A stretch of DNA of 64,000 nucleotides from an uncultured Campylobacter sp. (GTDB lineage Bacteria; Campylobacterota; Campylobacteria; Campylobacterales; Campylobacteraceae). The stretch lies in NCBI RefSeq assembly GCF_938017775.1, contig NZ_CALIIU010000038.1:62001-126000 (forward strand), in the 5' to 3' direction. Below the pieces are notes generated by a model. That model did no database searches. It was given only the letters and a program-made list of their open reading frames with translations, and was not told the DNA's origin. Position numbers and translations under genes: made by a program. Positions 9,074 to 17,899 of the stretch are shown here, one piece after another; positions within the stretch are counted from its first letter, which is position 1, and each line of letters starts with the position of its first letter.

Positions 9074-9079
9074 ATTATA
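9074..9079 (-). promoter_or_regulatory. -10 element for dnaG (minus strand)
   Basis: TATAAT reads on the minus strand. With the usual 6-8 nt spacing, transcription would begin about at the dnaG ATG at 9066, giving a leaderless or near-leaderless mRNA. It lies almost back to back with the opposite -10 box at 9092-9097. Confidence 0.5.
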
Positions 9080-9091
9080 CCCGCACTTTGC

Positions 9092-9097
9092 TATAAT
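9092..9097 (+). promoter_or_regulatory. -10 element for the TPR-rnhA operon
   Basis: A perfect TATAAT on the plus strand lies 29 bp before the TTG start at 9127. The predicted start of transcription near 9104 leaves a ~23-nt leader that holds the GACGAGG ribosome binding site. Confidence 0.6.
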
Positions 9098-9126
9098 TGC
9101 CCTTTATTTTTGCGACGAGGTTTGAT

Positions 9127-10152
9127 TTGGATAATTTTTTCTTAGACGATCGCGACCCGATTTTCGGGCTTATCATGCTGATAAGCATAATCTTGCTAGT
9201 GTCGATTCTAAGCTATATTTGGGGAGTTTTTTCTAAAAAAAACGAGAGGCAGAGTTTAGAGAATTTTATCAAAAAATTTGACACCCTAGACGCGCTTAGC
9301 ACCGAGCACAGACAGCTTTTAGCAAGCCCGCAGATAGACATCCCTACGCTTGGAATTTTGGCTAGCTCTTTCGTAAAAAGCGGCGACTTCGAGCGCGCGA
9401 TAGAAATTTATCTAATCGCGCTAGGCAAGGCTAGCGGCGGCGTGCAGAGGGAATTTATCCTCACCAATCTCGGTATCGTATATTTCAAAGCGGGCTTTTT
9501 AGGGCGCGCCGAAGAGGTGTTTTTACAGGCGCTGAAGTTGCGCCCGAGAAACAAAGAGGCTCTTACGCATCTTACGGTGATTTATGAGCGGCTGAAGCGC
9601 TTTAATGAGGCGCTTGAGGTGCTTGACGCGTTGCGCGAGCAGGACGCCGAAGTATATGCCCAAAGCCAGTTCGAGCGCGCCCAGATCATCGCAAACGACG
9701 CCAATACGCCGTTTAACAAGAAGATCGCTAAAATTTCAAAGCTAAACTTCAAAGGCTCGGGGCGGTTCTGCATGGAGCTTTTTATCAAAAACAAAGAGCC
9801 TATGGAGGGCTTTGAGCGCTTCCCGCCGATCGAGCAGGCGATCGATCTAATCTATGATTTTCCTGCGGCGGTAAATACGCAGGATGCGGAGTACAACGCG
9901 CTTTTTTACGCGCTTGGAAGAAGCGATCAAAAGCCTAAGAGCGCGAGTAAAATTTTTGAGATCAACGCGCTTATGGCTATGAAAGATGCGGGCTTTGAGG
10001 ACGCGGGGCTTAGCTTTAGCTACACCTGCGCGAAGTGCAAAAGCTCGGTGGGGCTTTTTTCGCACCGCTGCCCGGTCTGCTACGAGCTAGGCAGCATGGA
10101 GATCAGGGCGCAAATTTCGGAGAAAACCGGTGAAATCGGTCAAACTTTTTAG
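9127..10152 (+). CDS. TPR membrane protein with C-terminal zinc ribbon (LapB/YciM-like)
   Basis: I place the start at TTG 9127, preceded by GACGAGG; the frame is open further upstream, but those codons overlap the -10 box. The product has an N-terminal membrane helix (IMLISIILLVSILSYIWGVF), a cytoplasmic run of tetratricopeptide repeats (about residues 40-200, e.g. ILTNLGIVYFKAGFLGRAEE), and a C-terminal CAKC...CPVC metal ribbon. This architecture is that of LapB/YciM, which in E. coli controls LpxC turnover. The LapB role here is inference. The gene sits divergent from dnaG and overlaps rnhA by 23 bp, an arrangement also found in C. jejuni. Confidence 0.75.
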   Translation: MDNFFLDDRDPIFGLIMLISIILLVSILSYIWGVFSKKNERQSLENFIKKFDTLDALSTEHRQLLASPQIDIPTLGILASSFVKSGDFERAIEIYLIALGKASGGVQREFILTNLGIVYFKAGFLGRAEEVFLQALKLRPRNKEALTHLTVIYERLKRFNEALEVLDALREQDAEVYAQSQFERAQIIANDANTPFNKKIAKISKLNFKGSGRFCMELFIKNKEPMEGFERFPPIEQAIDLIYDFPAAVNTQDAEYNALFYALGRSDQKPKSASKIFEINALMAMKDAGFEDAGLSFSYTCAKCKSSVGLFSHRCPVCYELGSMEIRAQISEKTGEIGQTF

Positions 10153-10552
10153 CGACGGCAGCTGTCTCGGAAACCCAGGAGCGGGCGGTTGGGCTTATAT
10201 CTTGCAGTACGGCGACGCGATAAAAAAGGCAAGCGGCGCAGAAGCGATGACGACTAATAATCAAATGGAGCTAACGGCCGCTATAATGGGGCTTAGCGCG
10301 CTTAAGCAGCCCTGCCGCGTCGAGCTTTTTACCGATAGCGAGTATGTCGTCAAGGCGATAAATTCCTGGCTTGCAAAGTGGGTCGTTACCGATTTTAAGG
10401 GCAAGAAAAACGCGGATCTGTGGCGCAGATACCTTACGGCGGCGGCGCCTCACGAGATCAAGGCCTCGTGGGTCAAGGGGCATGCGGGTCATCCGCAAAA
10501 CGAGGAGTGCGACGCTATGGCTCGCGCGGCTGCAGAAGCGATAAAGGGCTGA
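10130..10552 (+). CDS. rnhA: Ribonuclease HI
   Basis: This 140-residue protein has the RNase HI catalytic set: the first Asp in LFSDGSCLGNPGAGGW, the Glu in NNQMELTAAI, the Asp in LFTDSEYVV, and a late Asp in NEECDAMA. It cleaves the RNA strand of RNA-DNA hybrids, including R-loops and Okazaki primers. The start is GTG 10130, within the end of the TPR gene, so the two are translationally coupled. Length is normal and the basic WVKGHAGH segment is present. Confidence 0.95.
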   Translation: MKSVKLFSDGSCLGNPGAGGWAYILQYGDAIKKASGAEAMTTNNQMELTAAIMGLSALKQPCRVELFTDSEYVVKAINSWLAKWVVTDFKGKKNADLWRRYLTAAAPHEIKASWVKGHAGHPQNEECDAMARAAAEAIKG

Positions 10553-10954
10553 AATTCTATGGCGAAGCTCGCGGTTACGCGGATTTAGCATGGATTTGCC
10601 CGCGTTTGCTTTGTACGCAGAGCCGCTTCGGCGTAAATTTTATCGCCCGAAGCCGGTTTTAGCGAGTTTGGTTCACGCAATCGGGCTTTTGTATTTGAGG
10701 GCAGGCGTGTTTTTGGCGAAGATTAAATTTGCGGCAAGTGGGCTTCGGCGCGATTTGTGTTAGAATTAGCAGGCACGTTTAAATTTTATTCGCCTCGGAT
10801 CGGCGACGGTGCGTTTTATTCGGCGCATTAGTGCAAATTTGGCGCGGGCTGTGCTTGCACTCGTTCGTTCCGCTTGCACGGGTTTCCTTCGCACCAGGCG
10901 CCATTTGCATACGAGTTGCCGCGGATTTCATAGAATTTTATAAAAAGGTTGATA
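10553..10954 (+). other. Intergenic region rnhA-rnc
   Basis: About 400 bp without a convincing gene. Short open frames show no protein-like character. A TAGAAT near 10760 (context GTGTTAGAATTAGC) is a possible -10 box for rnc. AAAAAGG at 10942-10948 is the rnc ribosome binding site. No clear terminator was found. Confidence 0.5.
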
Positions 10955-11869
10955 ATGCAAAATTTAGAAAAATTACAAGAAAAACTGGGCTATAAATTTA
11001 AAAATTTAACCCACCTCAAGATCGCTCTTACGCACAAAAGCGCCAAAAACGGACACAACAACGAGAGGCTAGAATTTTTAGGCGATGCGGTGATGGATCT
11101 GATCGTGGGCGAGTATCTTTTCAAAAAATTTAGCAGCGACGAGGGCGATCTGAGCAAGCTGCGCGCCGCACTCGTGAACGAAAGCAGCTTTTCTAAATTT
11201 GCAAAATTTTTGGGCATCGGCGAGAACCTTAATATGTCGCTGTCCGAGGAGCGCAACGGCGGGCGCGAGAAGCCATCGCTGCTTTCGGACGCCTTTGAGG
11301 CGATAATGGGCGCCGTCTATCTTGAGAGCGGGCTGCAAAACACGGCCCGCATCGCGACCGCAATCTTAGAAATCCTCTATCCGCGCATCAGCTTTAACGA
11401 GCTCGTTAAAGACTACAAAACCGCGCTGCAAGAGCTCACGCAGGCAAAATTCGGCGTCACGCCCGAATATGTCCTTTTGGGCTCGAGCGGCCCCGATCAC
11501 AAAAAAAGCTTCGAAATGGCGGCGCTTGTTGGCGGCAGGCGGCTCTCATCCGCCGTGGGAGCGAGCAAAAAAGAGGCCGAGCAAAAATGCGCGCAAATTG
11601 CGCTCGAGCTTTTACAAAGCAGCGCCTCACACGGCACTAGCGCGACAAATAGCGAGCAAACAGCATGCGATAGCGAAGCACAAAGCCGCGCGAACTGCGC
11701 TCAGGACGACAAAAAAGGCTCACAAGGCAGCAGCGGACGAGCGCGGGGCAGCGCAAAGAGCGATCGCGCCGGCACATCGGGCGGCACGCCGAGCGCTAAA
11801 AAAAGCAATGAGCGAAGCGGGCGTGATACGGATAAACAAAGCAGCGGCGATCAAGGAGACGCGCTATGA
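10955..11869 (+). CDS. rnc: Ribonuclease III with long hydrophilic C-terminal tail
   Basis: It cleaves double-stranded RNA in rRNA maturation and mRNA turnover. The endonuclease signature NERLEFLGDAVMDL supplies the metal-binding E40 and D44, and SDAFEAIMGA the second pair. A double-stranded-RNA-binding domain covers residues ~148-220, ending ASKKEAEQKCAQIALELL. Typical RNase III stops about here (~225 residues). This one continues for ~80 residues of Ser/Ala/Gly/Asp/Lys-rich sequence that is probably disordered. ATG 10955 after AAAAAGG is preferred to the TTG two codons earlier. The stop overlaps the aroC start in an ATGA. Confidence 0.95.
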   Translation: MQNLEKLQEKLGYKFKNLTHLKIALTHKSAKNGHNNERLEFLGDAVMDLIVGEYLFKKFSSDEGDLSKLRAALVNESSFSKFAKFLGIGENLNMSLSEERNGGREKPSLLSDAFEAIMGAVYLESGLQNTARIATAILEILYPRISFNELVKDYKTALQELTQAKFGVTPEYVLLGSSGPDHKKSFEMAALVGGRRLSSAVGASKKEAEQKCAQIALELLQSSASHGTSATNSEQTACDSEAQSRANCAQDDKKGSQGSSGRARGSAKSDRAGTSGGTPSAKKSNERSGRDTDKQSSGDQGDAL

Positions 11870-12981
11870 ACACCTTCGGCGAGAGATTGCGCCTTAGCAC
11901 CTTCGGCGAGAGCCACGGCGCGGCGATCGGCGGCGTTTTGGACGGCTTTCCGGCAGGCGTGGCGATCGAGATTTCAAATATCCAAAGCGAGCTTGACCGC
12001 CGCAAGCCGGGCGGCAAATACGCTACGCCGCGCAAAGAAGCCGACGAGATCGAAATTTTAAGCGGGATTTTTGACGGTCGCAGCACCGGCGCGCCGATCG
12101 GATTTATCATCCGCAACGCAAACCAGCACTCGAAGGACTACGAAAATCTAAAGGATATTTTCCGCCCCGCACACGCCGATTTTTCATATTTTGCCAAATA
12201 CGGACTGCGCGATTACCGAGGCGGCGGGCGAGCAAGCGCGCGCGAAACCGCCGTACGCGCGGCTGCGGGAGCGTTTGCGCAAATTTTGCTAAATCACTTT
12301 AAAATTTCCGTAAAAAGCGGGATTTACGGCGTGGGCGAAATTTACGCCAAAGATTTAAATTTTGATTTTGCGCAAAATAGCGAAATTTTCGCGCTCGATC
12401 CCGCTGTGGAGGGCGCGCAGAAGGAGTTAATTCTAAGCGTCAAAAATGCTGGCGATAGTATCGGCGGCTGCGTGCTAACGCGCGTCACGGGCGTGCCTGC
12501 GGGGCTCGGCGAGCCGCTGTACGGCAAGCTGGATGCGACGCTTGCGGGCGCGCTGATGGGCATAAACGGCGTAAAGGCCGTGCAGATCGGCGCTGGAGTG
12601 AAAGTAAGCACGCTAAAAGGCAGCGAAAACAACGATTTTATGCACGCTAGTAAAAATTTGATCCGCACCAACGGCGGCAAGATCGGCGCAAATTTTGCAA
12701 GCAACAACGCAGGCGGGATCTTAGGCGGTATAAGCAGCGGCGCGCCTATCGAGATTGCGACGCATTTTAAGCCCACTCCGAGTATTTTTATGGCGCAGCA
12801 CAGCGTGGACGTGCACGGCGCAGACGCGATCTGCGAGCTGCGCGGGCGGCACGATCCGTGTATCGCCGTGCGCGGCAGCGTCGTAGCCACCGCGATGGCG
12901 CGGCTGGCGATCGCCGATGCGCTGCTGCTAAACGCAAGCGCGACGCTGGGAAATTTAAAGCGAATTTACGGCGAGGATTAA
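11866..12981 (+). CDS. aroC: Chorismate synthase
   Basis: It converts EPSP to chorismate, the last step of the shikimate pathway, with reduced FMN as cofactor. The 371 residues hold the family signatures GESHGAAIGGVLDGFPAG at the start, a DYRGGGRASARETAVRAAAG block near residue 115, and RGRHDPC near the C-terminus. Length is normal. ATG 11866 overlaps the rnc stop (ATGA), so translation is coupled. The rnhA, rnc, aroC neighbourhood matches C. jejuni. Confidence 0.97.
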   Translation: MNTFGERLRLSTFGESHGAAIGGVLDGFPAGVAIEISNIQSELDRRKPGGKYATPRKEADEIEILSGIFDGRSTGAPIGFIIRNANQHSKDYENLKDIFRPAHADFSYFAKYGLRDYRGGGRASARETAVRAAAGAFAQILLNHFKISVKSGIYGVGEIYAKDLNFDFAQNSEIFALDPAVEGAQKELILSVKNAGDSIGGCVLTRVTGVPAGLGEPLYGKLDATLAGALMGINGVKAVQIGAGVKVSTLKGSENNDFMHASKNLIRTNGGKIGANFASNNAGGILGGISSGAPIEIATHFKPTPSIFMAQHSVDVHGADAICELRGRHDPCIAVRGSVVATAMARLAIADALLLNASATLGNLKRIYGED

Positions 12982-13112
12982 ATTTAGACGGGCGGTGCGG
13001 CGAAATTTTGCGAAATTTAATGAAATTTCAAGGGCCGAGCGATGAAATTCCCACGAGCGAGGCGGGCAAATTTTAAATTTACGCGGTAGGGCTATCGCGA
13101 CAAGGAGGGCAA

Positions 13113-14408
13113 ATGAGACTTGAGCGTATCGGCGAGGATTCGGCGCTGATCGCGCGCATAGAGGCGATCAACGTCGCGGCGTTCCCCGAAATCGAGCGTA
13201 TCAGCATAAAAAATTTCTTAAAAATGTCGCGCAAAGGACAGCTTGAAATCGCGGCGATTTTCGAGGATTTTAGCGCCCTGGGCGGTGGCGCGGCTGATAA
13301 ACATCACGCGGCGAGCGAAAATTTAAACGCGCCGAAACAAGATTTTTGCGCGGTAAAGCAAGATTGCGACGAAGCTAGCCAAGATCGCGATGTTGCGAGT
13401 AAAAATTCCGATGCGAGCGACTGCGGCGCGGTAGAATTAGCCTTTTTGAGTTTCGAAAATCGCGGCGCGGCTGATAAAAAATCTAATGCGACGTGTGAAA
13501 AATCCAGCTTGAAAAGTAAAAATCCCAGCAAAGCGAGCCAAAATTGCGGCTCTGCGGATAATTGCGCCACGACGGCGCAAAATTTAAGCGGCGAGGAGCT
13601 GGTTGGCTTTTGCGTCTATAGGACCGAGCAAACCTACAAGCGCGCGGTTTTGCACCACAAACAGCCGCCGCCTCGCCTCAATGCGGATAAAATTTTAAGA
13701 TCCAAAGCCCATAGCGGCGTGGAATTTGAAGGCGCAGAGGATGAAATTTCAGGTGACGAAGTGAAATTTTCAGAAGCAGAATTTTCAAACGATACGATTG
13801 GTAAAATCGCAGACCGAAAAACGCAGTCTCTTGGCGGCGATGAAATTTTAAATGCGAGCGCAGATAGCAAAATTTTAACCGCTGCAGACTGTTCGATTTG
13901 CGGTGCGGGCGGCAAAATTTTATCAAGCGCCAGAAGGGATGAAATTTCATCAAGCGCCGCAGATGGCAAAATTTCATCGATCGCCTCGGAAAGCGGGATT
14001 TCGCGTCGCGATGAGAGTGAAATTCCAAGCGGCGGAGAAAGCGAGATTTTTTACGTGGCCTACCTTGGCATCGATGCGAAATTTCGCGGACTAGGGATCG
14101 GCTCAAGGCTGCTCGCGCTCATTGCCGAGCAAAATCCAAGCGCGCAAATCGTCCTTGACGTCGAGCCTCCGCACGAGGACGCGCCCAATCTCGCGCAACG
14201 CCTGCGCCGCATAGAATTCTACGGCAGACACGGCTTTCGGCGCTGCGGCAAGTTTTTCAACTACGCAGGTCTTAGCTTCGAGATCCTTGCTAAACCGCCG
14301 CTAAGCGCGCCGCAGCAGGGCTTTGACGTAGCGAGCTTCGTGAAATTTATCGGCGCAGGCAATAAATTTAGATTTAAAATCACCGACGCGCCGCTATACA
14401 AAAACTAA
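13113..14408 (+). CDS. GNAT-family N-acetyltransferase interrupted by two low-complexity inserts
   Basis: Conserved parts are an N-terminal helix-strand segment (residues 1-57), a middle strand GEELVGFCVYRTEQTYKRAVL (~153-173) and a C-terminal core (~313-431) with the acetyl-CoA-binding FRGLGIGSRLLALI and later EFYGRHGFRRCG. Between them are two hydrophilic, Asp/Ser/Ala/Lys-rich inserts (~58-152 and ~183-312). Without them the protein would be ~200 residues, normal for GNAT enzymes. Substrate unknown. AGGAGGG precedes ATG 13113. The second insert is encoded by repeated GATGAAATTT/GGCAAAATTT-like units, so it carries many RAATTY hexamers. The last base of its stop is the first base of the next ATG. 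Confidence 0.8.
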   Translation: MRLERIGEDSALIARIEAINVAAFPEIERISIKNFLKMSRKGQLEIAAIFEDFSALGGGAADKHHAASENLNAPKQDFCAVKQDCDEASQDRDVASKNSDASDCGAVELAFLSFENRGAADKKSNATCEKSSLKSKNPSKASQNCGSADNCATTAQNLSGEELVGFCVYRTEQTYKRAVLHHKQPPPRLNADKILRSKAHSGVEFEGAEDEISGDEVKFSEAEFSNDTIGKIADRKTQSLGGDEILNASADSKILTAADCSICGAGGKILSSARRDEISSSAADGKISSIASESGISRRDESEIPSGGESEIFYVAYLGIDAKFRGLGIGSRLLALIAEQNPSAQIVLDVEPPHEDAPNLAQRLRRIEFYGRHGFRRCGKFFNYAGLSFEILAKPPLSAPQQGFDVASFVKFIGAGNKFRFKITDAPLYKN

Positions 14409-15097
14409 TGCAAAAGTCCGAATTCAGCCTCATCTGCGACGATACGTTTTATAGAATTTTCTCCGCCTCTATCCTTGCGTTTTTTTGCATTTTTATCTCT
14501 TTGGACATCGGCGGATCGGGGGAGCTGTTTTACACGGACAGCCTGCTACGCTCGCAGCGAGCCAAACCTAGCCTGACGATCGTTTTTTTGTTTTTAGCGT
14601 TACTTTATCTGCGAAGCGGTAGCAAAGAGGCGGCGCGCGTGGAATTTGACGAGCTTAAAATATCCTTTCGCAGAGGGCTAGACAAATACGATCTTATGCT
14701 TGGATGCGTCGATCTGATAGAGCCGTCATTCGGATTCGTGCGGACATTTCGCGTGCCGTTTATAAGCTACGAGCGGTTTTTGAAACTGCAAGAAATTTTA
14801 AAATTCTTGCTTCTTTTCGCATACGTCGCGGGCGTGTTTTTGACGATCAAATTCGGCTTTGTCGAAGCTGCGATCTATGCAGCGGCGGGCATTTTTGCTA
14901 TTTTGATCGCCTCAAAGCTCGTCGTCGCGCGGAGGCTAGACGGACGAGCGGGGCTACGACTGCGCGACTGCCTGCTACTGCGCGGCAAGGACGATACGGG
15001 CGCGGCGGTATTTTTTTGCATCCGTCCTAGCCGCGCCGAGCGTGAAGCTTTACGTATATATTTTTTGAAAAATTTCAGCTACGACATTAAGGCGTGA
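14408..15097 (+). CDS. Integral membrane protein of unknown function
   Basis: The 229 residues have two hydrophobic helices near the N-terminus (ASILAFFCIFISLDI; LTIVFLFLALLYL), a ~60-residue soluble segment, two more helices (LKFLLLFAYVAGVFLTIKFG; AAIYAAAGIFAILIASKLV), and a basic C-terminal domain. Not a family I can name. The start codon overlaps the GNAT stop (TAATG), so translation is coupled. A gene of the same layout, now broken, lies at 15451-16301, and both genes are followed within 17 bp by the same 31-bp sequence, which suggests a tandem duplication. Confidence 0.6.
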   Translation: MQKSEFSLICDDTFYRIFSASILAFFCIFISLDIGGSGELFYTDSLLRSQRAKPSLTIVFLFLALLYLRSGSKEAARVEFDELKISFRRGLDKYDLMLGCVDLIEPSFGFVRTFRVPFISYERFLKLQEILKFLLLFAYVAGVFLTIKFGFVEAAIYAAAGIFAILIASKLVVARRLDGRAGLRLRDCLLLRGKDDTGAAVFFCIRPSRAEREALRIYFLKNFSYDIKA

Positions 15098-15108
15098 AAT
15101 TTTTCGGT

Positions 15109-15139
15109 TTTCAGCGTAAAATTTAGACCCGCGGAGTAG
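15109..15139 (+). repeat. 31-bp direct repeat, copy 1
   Basis: It begins TTTCAGCGTAAAATTTAGAC and ends CCCGCGGAGTAG. It recurs at 16318-16348 with one mismatch. It starts 12 bp after the stop of the membrane protein gene. Confidence 0.85.
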
Positions 15140-15450
15140 TTTGGCTACGGCTAAACGTAAACGAAGCGCAAAGGCGGATGCTGCGCGAGTATTTCGCGGC
15201 GAGATTGGGGTTAGATTTCGAGCAAAATTCCGTCCGCGGCAATCGCAGATGAGATCGCTCTGTGTCTGAAAAGCCCCATAGCTAGTCGCAAAGAGCGCCA
15301 CATTGTCCGTCCGCTTAACGAGGATGGTCGCCGTTCGTCGCAACTCGCCTCGCCGCAAGAGCCTCCGCAAATACCCCGACCTTTAAACGCACCGAAAGCA
15401 AGGCGGTGATAAAATGCGCTTCGTCAAAAATCATACCGAAAAGGAATTTT

Positions 15451-16301
15451 ATGAGGGACTAAGACAAAGAGCCGATCAAAATCATAGATAGGGCGGTTTA
15501 CTTTCAAAACAATATCGTTCTTTTTCTTTCACTCGGTTGCCTATATAAAATATTCAATCTAGAAGTTACTCCGTTAAACTTGAAATTTTACACGCATTTT
15601 AGTGCCGATTTAGTTATGTTTATCGTAGTGGTCTTTTTATTGTTGCCGGCTACATTACTTTGGCCTATTAAAAGAAAGGGCAGCCCCGCGTATTTTTTAT
15701 TGGAAAATAATAAAATCAGCTATATAAATGCTTTCGACGATAAGCCTGGATCGCTAAATCAAGCGCTAAATGATTTTTATTTTGTCAAGAAAGAGGAAAT
15801 AATAAAAATTTGCAATGCCTGCGAATAGATAAGGTGAGTTTTTGCGTTATATCAGAGCTATACGATAGCTACGGAAGATTTCACTATTTTTCGTCATACG
15901 AGCTGTATAAAAAGTCGTCCATAGGGGTACACATAGGAAAGGCTGTATTGTTTTTATATCTTACGATAAATTTTATATTATTCATCTTGCCGTTTAAAAT
16001 TTATATGCTGATAAGAGCGGATGAGCCTTTGGGCTTAATCCGCAAAAATATCGTGCTAAGGTTCAAAAATAGAAATTACTTCCTTATAAATATATATTCT
16101 AGGCGAGATCTGGATGAGATACTAGAGTATTTTAAGCAAAAAGGCGTCCAAGTTACGGATAAAGTGGTCTTTATGCCGCAGGCGCAAAATAAAGGCTTGT
16201 TTACCGATAAAAACGAAATTTGGAGCGATGATTTTAGCGATACGCAAATTCCAAAAGACACGTTTAAGCGAAAGCTTAGACGGTTTTTTAGCTTGGATTG
16301 A
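15451..16301 (+). pseudogene. Decayed membrane protein gene (nonsense plus frameshift)
   Basis: AAGGAATTTT precedes ATG 15451, but codon 4 is TAA (15460-15462). The same frame then stays open to 15828 and reads like a membrane protein: IDRAVYFQNNIVLFLSLGCL, and LVMFIVVVFLLLPATLLWPI. At the A5 run 15804-15808 the protein-like sequence moves to another frame, which continues from 15810 to the stop at 16301 with two more helices (KAVLFLYLTINFILFILPF) and a soluble end. The two parts make one four-helix protein of ~280 residues. The layout matches the intact neighbour at 14408. A/T content is higher than in flanking genes. Confidence 0.65.
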
Positions 16302-16317
16302 AGAGCGATTCCGCCCG

Positions 16318-16348
16318 TTTCAGCGTAAAATTTAGACCCGCGGGGTAG
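16318..16348 (+). repeat. 31-bp direct repeat, copy 2
   Basis: Second copy of the repeat at 15109, with one mismatch (GGGGTAG for GGAGTAG). It starts 17 bp after the end of the decayed gene. Its right edge runs into TAGAAT (16346-16351), a possible -10 box for the lipoprotein gene at 16379. Confidence 0.85.
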
Positions 16349-16378
16349 AATTACAAAAATTTTTACACGGAGCAAACA

Positions 16379-16993
16379 ATGAAAAATTTCTTTCTAGCCG
16401 CAATAGTTTGCGCGCTTTTTAGCGGTTGCGCATATGAAGCGCAGTTTAATCAAAACGCCGACGTAGCGCCGTTTGACGACACTATAAGCGCGACCAACGC
16501 CATGCAAAGTGCGCTCATTTACATCCCTGGCGAGCTAATGGGGACAAAAAGCTACGTCGCAAGCTCGAAGTTAGGCAGAGACGATGAGCTTAAAATCGAC
16601 GTCGGCGAGTTCGTCGCAGGCGAGGCAAAGCGCTTCTTCGGCACCTACCTAAGGCGCGTGAGCGTCACCGACGACGAAAAAGCGCTGCAAGGCAAAGGGC
16701 TCGTTATCGCGCCTGAGCTTAGCTCATTCGGCTTTGGCTTTTACAGCTCTGACGGCATCGATGTTTCGGCAAAGCCCTATGTGCGCTACAATCTACGTCT
16801 AAAAATGTTTAAAAACGGAAAGCCGATCTACAACCAAAATATCGCCGTAAACGAGCGCAACTTCGGCGAGGAGGAATTCTTCGGCGGCGGTCAGGGCTCA
16901 TACGCGCAGATCGGCGGGATCTTTCAAAAATCGATGGCGAATGATTACGCCGTGCACGCTAGAGAGATTTTGGACGTAATCAACGATAATTAA
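16379..16993 (+). CDS. Hypothetical lipoprotein
   Basis: The N-terminus MKNFFLAAIVCALFSGC is a lipoprotein signal with LFSGC lipobox and lipidation Cys17. The mature part (~187 residues) has no motif I recognise: an early NQNADVAPFDDTISATNAMQ segment, a central charged part, and a C-terminal half with alternating strands (GLVIAPELSSFGFGFYSS; YVRYNLRLKMFKNGKPIYNQ) that reads like a beta-rich envelope lipoprotein. A TAGAAT sits 28 bp before the ATG and ACGGAGC is the ribosome binding site. It is probably monocistronic. Confidence 0.7.
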   Translation: MKNFFLAAIVCALFSGCAYEAQFNQNADVAPFDDTISATNAMQSALIYIPGELMGTKSYVASSKLGRDDELKIDVGEFVAGEAKRFFGTYLRRVSVTDDEKALQGKGLVIAPELSSFGFGFYSSDGIDVSAKPYVRYNLRLKMFKNGKPIYNQNIAVNERNFGEEEFFGGGQGSYAQIGGIFQKSMANDYAVHAREILDVINDN

Positions 16994-17506
16994 TCGTGCT
17001 TGCGCCTTTGTGCGTGGTAAGCGACATCTGGTTGCTTATTTTTACCTGCCGTCTTGTGGTAAAATTTGTCGCGGCGATCTTACGGCACGCGCTTGCGGAT
17101 CGTCGCGCCTAAGCTCTATCTGGCGATATAATTAATATGGCTTTAAAGCTCCCATAGACGCGCTTTCTTGCGGGATTTACTCATTTGGGGGCATTGGATT
17201 TTGATATCGAGTTTGCCAGCGCTCTAGACATCGAATTAATATCACAAGCTGGGTAAATTCCGTAAAAATCACGTTATGAAATTAACTTGGCAGCCCATAT
17301 TTAAGTGCGGCAAGCCGATAAATTCCGCACCTTGACATACTGCCTAATTCCGTTTTTTAGGGCTAAACTCCGCAAATAAACTTTTCACGTTCTCTGCCCT
17401 GCTTGCATAAATTTTATATTCGCAGTACCAAAAGATTCGCCCTAAATTTAAAGCACCGATTAATATTAATTTTTATATCATTACTAAATTTTTTAAGGAG
17501 AGAATT
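16994..17506 (+). other. Intergenic region with no gene seen
   Basis: About 510 bp with no protein-like open frame on either strand and no clear hairpin. The last ~50 bp are A/T-rich and end in TTAAGGAG, the ribosome binding site of the next gene. Confidence 0.45.
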
Positions 17507-17899
17507 ATGAAAAAGTTTTTATTGCTTCCGTTTGCTTTCGCGGCGCTTTTTGCGGCACCAAGTTGCGATAATGTCCAACTCAAAGCGGCTGTGGAAGGTA
17601 TCAATAAGAGTGCGCCGATGCGAGTCGACGAGATTACCACATTAACGGGTGCTGAGTGCAAGGATGGCAGCTTCATCTATAACTACGAGCTAAATGACGG
17701 CATGGGAATGAAATTTGACAGTGTCGGAAATGATCAAAAAACCGTGATACAAAATGTCATAGATAGTCAAAATAAGCAAATTTTTTGCAACCAGATGAAA
17801 GTAATGCATCCGCTAATAAACAGCGCGATATGGAGCTATAAGATAAAAAGTGGCGAAGAATTTATAAGGGTAGAATTTAAGCCTAGCGACTGCAAGTAG
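17507..17899 (+). CDS. Small secreted cysteine-containing protein (paralogue of the product at 18478-18957)
   Basis: 130 residues. The first ~19 are a signal sequence (KKFLLLPFAFAALFAAPS). Mature cysteines are C20, C51, C94 and C129, consistent with two disulfides in the periplasm. Not a family I can name. The central block TTLTGAECKDGSFIYNYELN is closely matched by TTLKGAACEEGSFIYDYALN in the protein encoded on the opposite strand at 18478-18957, and the spacing of the later cysteines also matches. AAGGAGAG precedes ATG 17507. A weak lipobox (APSC) cannot be excluded, in which case C20 would be lipidated. Confidence 0.7.
   Translation: MKKFLLLPFAFAALFAAPSCDNVQLKAAVEGINKSAPMRVDEITTLTGAECKDGSFIYNYELNDGMGMKFDSVGNDQKTVIQNVIDSQNKQIFCNQMKVMHPLINSAIWSYKIKSGEEFIRVEFKPSDCK

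Noticed and set aside
15804..15808. A5 run as a phase-variation tract
   Set aside because: Too short for slipped-strand switching as known in Campylobacter, and the upstream in-frame TAA already disables the gene.
15109..16348. Insertion sequence bounded by the 31-bp repeats
   Set aside because: The repeats are direct, not inverted, there is no transposase, and each copy sits just after a related gene, which fits gene duplication better.
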